Assembly (NCBI GenBank): GCA_027946365.1
Contig: JAPEUQ010000022.1
Location: 186,001 to 250,000, forward strand
Length of the DNA stretch: 64,000 bases
Direction: 5' to 3'
Origin: Kalmusia sp. IMI 367209
Taxonomy: Eukaryota; Ascomycota; Dothideomycetes; Pleosporales; Didymosphaeriaceae
Part shown: in pieces, positions 58,255 to 64,000 of the stretch
Layout: each line of letters begins with the position of its first letter
Numbering within the stretch: the first letter of the stretch is position 1
Made by a program: the position numbers and the translations under genes
Notes under the pieces: model-generated
Seen by the model: the letters and a program-made list of their open reading frames with translations, nothing else
Databases searched by the model: none
What the model was told of the DNA's origin: nothing

Positions 58255-61155
58255 TTACTTTATCCTGTTAGTCAGGTCCTTGATGACGTAGATCTGTCCG
58301 TACAAGTCCGTCACATCCACAAAAGCCTTCACCTGCCGCCAAACATCCGCCATTACCACAAGCTTCAAGGTATCAAGGGTACGCTTAACACCCTGCCTCT
58401 CGAACTCGGCCATCTCCATTAACTGCTCCTTCGCTTCTTTCATCCCGAGGCCAGCAAACTCTGGAAAGTTAACGCTGTTCAAGTTTTTTTCTTCTTGGTC
58501 GCGAGCTAAAGAGCCGTAGTCGTTATACATTCTACACATCCGTCCAAGGTGCATGCACAGTGTCTGCGTAACATACCTGGCATACGGTGTCGGCGGAGGC
58601 CCGGTATCCTCTATCAGCGCTTGAAAAACCGTGAAAGCAAAGGGACAGCTAGTATCATCGATAGCAAGGGTGTGGATCCATTCAAAGTAGGCTATTCGTG
58701 GGTCATGGAACGTGTCTATGGCGCTCCCGTTCCCGTTAGGTACTTGACCCGTGAGCAGCCCTTGATCGGAGAATCGAGTGTTGTCGCGCACATGACGCAT
58801 GTGCGCGAGAAGGAAACCACAGAGTTCGTTGGCGACATGCTTCTGCCACTTTGGCCGGCTGAGTAATGAAGGCTGCTGAAGCACATAAAAAATGAACGCA
58901 TGTAGTACGCCCTTTGCTTCCTCAATGGGCGGAAGACTCCTTGGAGGAGACTTTGAGGTTCCATTGACCGGGTCAATTCCATTGGACGCTGTCGTGGTTC
59001 GGTATCGTGGAAAACTGCTTCGCAGCCACATACCGTGACACCCACACTGTTCTCTTATAAATGTCTCCAATGTCTCCTGATCTTCACAGCTCATAGTACC
59101 TACAGTCGTTTCCATGTACTCATCGGACTGGTATATGAGATCGGACAAGATCATCATAATCCACATTTGCTTCGGACCCATCGCGAATCCATTATGGTGG
59201 TTGCAACCGACCCATGTAAGGGGAATGATGGTTTTGTATTTATTCGATGCAGATTTTCTGACCGGAAAGATTTCTGAGCAGACGGATTCAGCCATGAGAC
59301 GCTTCAGATAGAGAGCGGATTCTTCTTTGATCAAGCTTGGGGAAACTGTAAAATTTTCCGCGAAGAGTGGTGTTTTGGAAATCAACTTCATCATAGGCGA
59401 TAAACGGTCTGAGTAGAAGTCGAACATGGCTTGGATCTTGTCTGTCCATGGAAGCGGAGACGTGGGCGACTGCATTGCAGCTAGTGCGTACACTCTCGAA
59501 AGTATAGGCGAAGCGTAGGTTACCTTCTCAATCCAGACGTAAGAAGGTCTTTGTATATCATCTCTCGTGAGCTGGCGCAGGAAATCGCGACCCAAAGCTA
59601 TGGCGGTCGCGAGGATTTCCTTCATATGATCCGGCCAGGGAAGCTTTATTGCGTGCGCGAGTGCTAGGACTCCATATGCAGTGCGATCGACAGACGCTCC
59701 CCATGAACCATCATCTGTCTGCCCTCTCAACAACCTTGCGAGTGTCTGGCAGATGACCGCAGGAATCCGGAACTCTCGCATGTTTTGGCTAAGCTCGGTC
59801 AGCCTTCCCTCATCCCATGCTCGCGTTACAGCGACCAGTGCCCGTATCAGTAGCATCCATGAGTATGTTGTCGCAATATTCCATTTGTCTTTTAAAAGCC
59901 CTTCTTCTGCCAATGTAACAAGGTAGTCTATGGCTAATCTGATATACGGCGCATGTGCATTTAGATCCGGGGCGTGTAGTAATGCAATCAAGACATTGCA
60001 ATTTGCACTGAAACTTGGTGAACTCTCGTGAGCGTACGTTCGGAAGTTTTGCGCGGACGAGAAGGTCTCAAGTAGTCCCTTGAAGGAAACGTTCATGTCG
60101 AACTGCCTTAGGACAAGTAACGTGACGGCCGTGTCATCGGCATCTGCGAGGAATCCCGGTGCGAAACCAACAATCCCGCTTTGGCCGTTGAGGGTCAGCG
60201 ACAAGAAATCCACGATCACTTGAAGATCCTCCTGAGGTAGACACTCCTTGTCAATTCCGTGTGCAAGTAATGTCGACAGTGCCTTCGATGATTAGCTGCA
60301 GACCTATTTGTTGGAATCACTCATGGATGTGCTTACCCAACTACTTTCGAACACTGTGCAAGGGAATGCGCTGGGGACTCCGATTTGTTTGCTATTGCTG
60401 AACCACCTCTGCTCTACCTGACGTAAATAGTTCTCTGCTCTTGTGTCCCACTCTCGGATTTCCATCAAATAGGCGGCGGTAGAGGCAGGTGAGCCTAGCA
60501 TCGATCCTCCAGTAAGATGATGAGACAGTCGTTGGAAATCTACTCTGCCCACGAACGCCTCTAGAGAGTGAAGGAGTGTTGTTTGGGTCTTCCCATAAAG
60601 TAGATCAAACGGAAATTGGTTTAACTTTTTTTGATACAGCTGATACAACAGTATCCTGCCAGGGAAGTCGTGGAGTTCAATATGGTGAGACGACAAACGC
60701 TCCAGCAAGCTCGGGACCAAAATTTCAAAACCAACATGGCACGTTTCTCGGACGTCCCAATCTTTCAGCAACCTCAAGATCGCAACCTTAGCATTCTCAA
60801 TACGCGGTGAAAGTAGCAGTCGCTCAGCAGGCGAACAAAAGTGTCTCTGCTTGTGCTTAACCAGAGCTAACAGAGCTGCCAGGCTATTCAGAATGCCATC
60901 GATTTGAGATCCGTAGCTCTCCCAGCTTCCATCGTCCCTCTGTTCTTGAATCAGATAATCAAAGCACTGAGGGAACAGTAATTCTTGGTTTTGGTCGCCA
61001 GTCGATTTGATGATCATGGCCAACCAGGCCGTATCATAGACGGCAGGTGTGAAAGAGCCAAAGCCACCTGCATCTTGATCTAAGATTCCCGCAGCGATGT
61101 CACGAATCAAGCGGCTTGCGGATTCGAATATGGCTTCCGTTGAGGATATGTCCAT
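58255..61155 (-). CDS. Bifunctional copalyl diphosphate synthase / kaurene-synthase-type diterpene cyclase (CPS/KS)
   Basis: Cyclises GGPP to copalyl diphosphate (class II) and then to a diterpene hydrocarbon (class I). Exons 60337-61155 and 58255-60282 with one 54-nt intron (GCTAATC branch) give 948 aa, the normal size for fungal CPS/KS. I chose the ATG at 61155 (MDISSTEAIFESASRLI); one at 61182 would add nine residues. Motifs: VYDTAWLAMI near the N-terminus; class II acid motif DADD (320-323); class I metal motif DEYME (660-664), the fungal DExxE form; second metal site NDYGSLARD (860-868) followed by NLNSVNFPEF; end VTDLYGQIYVIKDL. The central QTDDGSWG repeat is typical. All catalytic acids are present, so it should be active. 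ent-Kaurene is the likeliest product by similarity, but aphidicolane- or pimarane-type products cannot be excluded. Confidence 0.95.
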
Positions 61156-62076
61156 GGTTGAGCGTAACTGAATCCTAGACAATGCTGGTACCGCATATGG
61201 TTTCTAACGAGAGGTAATAACATGGAATTTTTCCCTCTGAACAGTATCGCCCAAAAATGCTATTGATACGAGCGATTACGTTGTTTCTGCTATATGCGCT
61301 TATCCTAACGTATCTCTCGGAGGCGCCGTGATGAAAGTATCGGCCGATGTGACTGCATTGCTTACACTGACTCATGTGGACTGCATGCGTCTGGTGTTCT
61401 CACATAGTGCATCCTCGAACCGACGTGCAGAAAATGGAGACCAACAGTCTCCTTCCAGAACAGGTTCTACTTCGCGTTCGGTTGGACCGCGATTGGTGAA
61501 AGCTTCTTCCGGGCGGTTATACAGGGCGGCGCAGCAATTATAAGGTTCAGCTGCAATATACCGGCTCGCTGAGCCTGGAAATTTGAACTTTATACTACAA
61601 CCGAGACGGAAACCGACTCCCTGGTTTTCATTTAATTCCCTGCTGCATACCTATCCACTGTTGCCTCTTGGCGACAACAATGGTAATATGACAATGGACA
61701 TGAGTTTCACTTGCAGGTGCGTAGTGCAGCAGCTCTGACAATTTCCGTGTTTATAGTTTACAAAGATGTAGTCATCCATTGGGGAGGGTCTAACGGCTCT
61801 CCTCGTACGGTAGCACGTAGCACGGTAGATTCCACCCTGATGTGAGTGATATGGGGGTAAAGGACAGTAATGGACGCTCTGACAGCATGCGCGCGATTGT
61901 TATATGTACTGCTATAAGATAAAGTTGTACTTGTTGCATGCGAAATGTGAGTCTTGAACACATGAACGGATCTGTGTCGCGCTAGCTTTCTCAACATATC
62001 GAGCGATCACAATCTTCCTCGTCTACTGTAGAGAATCCAGAGAGCGACACACGGCTCGTTATCAGAGCATTCATGC
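61156..62076. promoter_or_regulatory. Cyclase promoter region
   Basis: 921 bases between the right P450 stop and the cyclase start, same strand. It must contain the cyclase promoter. I see no gene and no clear palindromic Zn2Cys6 site. Confidence 0.45.
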
Positions 62077-63723
62077 TCAAAAAGGCGAGATAGACTCCCT
62101 CCTTTTCCTGACCAAGATTTCGTTCGATCGATTTGGAAACACAAACTCGTGCACCAAGAGGTTCTTGGGCTTTTCGGTTTTACCATCCTTGTATGCGAAC
62201 TCGTACTCGCTCAGCATCTTCACAAATACCGCCTTGAGAGCCAGACTGGCAAAGAACCGTCCAGGGCATGCTGTCTTGCCGTTCCCAAAACCTAGGACAC
62301 TGGGCTCGGCTGTGGTGAACATATGCTTAATTGTACCGGGATTGGATTCTCGTTTCTTGAAGTCGCGCAGACCATCAAACTCTTCTGGGTTCTCTGTTTG
62401 CTCCGGGTCGTTCTCAATGGCATATGAGGCCACACACACGTAGGACCCTTTCGGAAGCAGAGTACCGTCAGCAAGGGTATAGCTTTGCTGCATGATGCGT
62501 CGCAGCCCGATGGATTGAGGGGGACTGATGCGCTGACTTTCTCGCAGCACACTATCGAGCTTGTCTAAGTTCTGGTACGAACTCTTTTGCCAGCCTCGCG
62601 TAACTTCTTTGTTGATTTCTTCGCGCAGAATATCGAAATACTTGGGATCGGCCATAACGTCATACAAAACATTTACTTCACGCAATAGCGTGGTATGGAT
62701 GGATGCGAGGGCAAGGAGAACCTCGTAGTGCGCAAGCCTAGTTGGATCGCGATCGGTACCTTCCGCGAGCTCGGCTAGCCAAGTGAAGCCGTCGTACTGA
62801 CCAGTTGTAGGCTTGTATGTGCCAGAGTCCAACTCAGAAAGGCGTTTGGCGAACGCAGGCCCAAGAAGTTCCTGCGCTTTCTTTATATAGCCCTTGGTAC
62901 GCCACACAGACGGCAACAGGTAGCCCAGAGTAGAGTAAAGCCAAGGTGGAAAACAACGCATTACAACAATGCTTTCGAAGACTATGCAGCTGGTGAGTAA
63001 GTTGCACTATAGCGATTCATTTGGGAACATACTATTCTCCGTGAAGTTCTTGGATATATCAATCCATTCTGGATCCTGACAGATGGGATATCCCACAAGT
63101 ACCCGAGAGGACACTCTCGCAGACACTTCAAGAAGCGTGTAATACGGTTTAAATTCCGTCCACTCATGACTCTGTGGGAAGCACGCATTCAGCGACGCGG
63201 TGACTTCATTCTCTAGCGCAGGGATTACAAGACTTAGGTTCGGTGTGAGTTTCCGTTGCACGAGCTGATGGTGTAGTCTGCTGTGTATGATGATGTGCAG
63301 ACCCGTCCATTTCCCCAAGAGATCGGCTTCTAGAGCTTTGATCCCGCTGGCAATATCAAGGGGAAGACTGGAAAGCTCCGGGATATGCTTGGGCGGAAGT
63401 ACTACCATATTAACGTCGCTACGGATGAGTTTGAACGCGCTATCCTTGAACTAATGAGATTGTAAGCGGATGACGACAATGAGTGAGCCCTAATGAATGC
63501 GACATACCTTTTGATAACCACTCTCAACTAGACCAACAGTATCCCATGCATAGAGGGCATTGGAGAAGAAGCGCGGGGTGTATCTGAGATACCTAAAGGC
63601 CCATGGAGCCTTGACATCTGAGCTGTCTTCGAGCGCGTGGCGGAAAACATAGAAAGCGAGTAGCAGACCTACTACAAGAGCGGCTTGCAACTCGAAGTTC
63701 AAAGTCTGAAGAAACTCCGTCAT
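62077..63723 (-). CDS. Cytochrome P450, CYP68/CYP503-like, diterpene cluster (right)
   Basis: Exons 63508-63723, 63033-63450 and 62077-62981; phases agree for 512 aa. N-terminal anchor at residues ~14-30 (AALVVGLLLAFYVF). The wording is that of the fungal group containing gibberellin-pathway P450s: GYQKFKDSAFKLIR and VVLPPKHIPEL early, I-helix ASIHTTLL (304-311) with the group's IHTT in place of AGxDT, ExxR as RESQR (359-362), PEEFDGLRDF, and heme loop LGFGNGKTACPGRFFA with Cys450. Members act as ent-kaurene oxidase or on later oxidations, so oxidation of the cyclase product is a reasonable inference. First gene of the same-strand trio. Confidence 0.92.
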
Positions 63724-64000
63724 GCTTCACGACCAGCCACGATAACCAGAGAATCAAAGCTGAGTGGAGTTTGAGCGCACATGCTGTCAGAACAGAAAGT
63801 AGACCCCCAATTATCTAGTTACATTAGTAAATAATTTACCTGTAAACAAAATAGGCACTGACATGGATCAAGCTCGAAGGAAGTAGTTCACCGGGCACTT
63901 AGAAGAGGCGTGTAATCAACAAGCATCTCCATGGCCTGATAAAATCAAAGGCCGTTTACCCATGTTCGGCGTTCAAAGCCAATTGAAGCTGCAGTGTCGT
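63724..64000. promoter_or_regulatory. Upstream region of the right P450
   Basis: 277 bases to the window edge. No gene visible; presumed promoter. The cluster may continue beyond. Confidence 0.4.

Overview
This window comes from the nuclear genome of a filamentous ascomycete, most likely a Dothideomycete-like Pezizomycotina (the class is inference). The evidence is short GT-AG introns of about 45-80 nt with branch points of the GCTAAC/GCTGAC type, monocistronic genes, and fungus-specific families: SUR7, Utp4, pescadillo, CSC1, 2EXR and fungal CPS/KS.

Bases 1-34.9 kb are ordinary gene-dense chromosome. In order they hold: a truncated disordered protein (-), a DPP1-like lipid phosphatase (-), an alpha/beta hydrolase (+), a SUR7 eisosome protein (-), peptide N-glycanase PNG1 (-), the small-subunit processome protein Utp4 (-), a CSC1/OSCA calcium channel (+), a sugar porter (-), a secreted RHG-type histidine phosphatase (-), a sugar O-acetyltransferase (-), an F-box/2EXR-like protein (-), and pescadillo/NOP7 (-) divergent from PIG-U (+). 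Three of these (hydrolase, PNG1, CSC1) carry four apparent small insertions in simple-sequence tracts that break otherwise well conserved frames. Sequencing or assembly error is the first explanation to test.

Bases 34.9-56 kb are accessory in character. Genes are sparse: a large membrane protein of unknown function, a 2EXR protein, a secreted protein with a phosphodiester-glycosidase-like domain, and two small orphan proteins. They are interspersed with decayed relicts of an isochorismatase-fold hydrolase, a hydroxyisobutyrate dehydrogenase, a mitochondrial-type DnaJ and an O-methyltransferase. Several premature stops in these relicts are CpA-to-TpA changes, as repeat-induced point mutation (RIP) would produce.

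Bases 55.9-63.7 kb hold a diterpene gene cluster, three genes on the minus strand: a CYP68/CYP503-like P450, a bifunctional copalyl diphosphate synthase/kaurene-synthase-type diterpene cyclase with both active sites intact, and a second, long P450 of another family. The cyclase would convert GGPP to a cyclic diterpene, probably ent-kaurene-like (product inferred), which the P450s would oxidise. No GGPP synthase, desaturase, transporter or regulator is visible, so the cluster probably continues past the right edge or has been reduced. I saw no tRNA, rRNA, CRISPR array or intact transposon.
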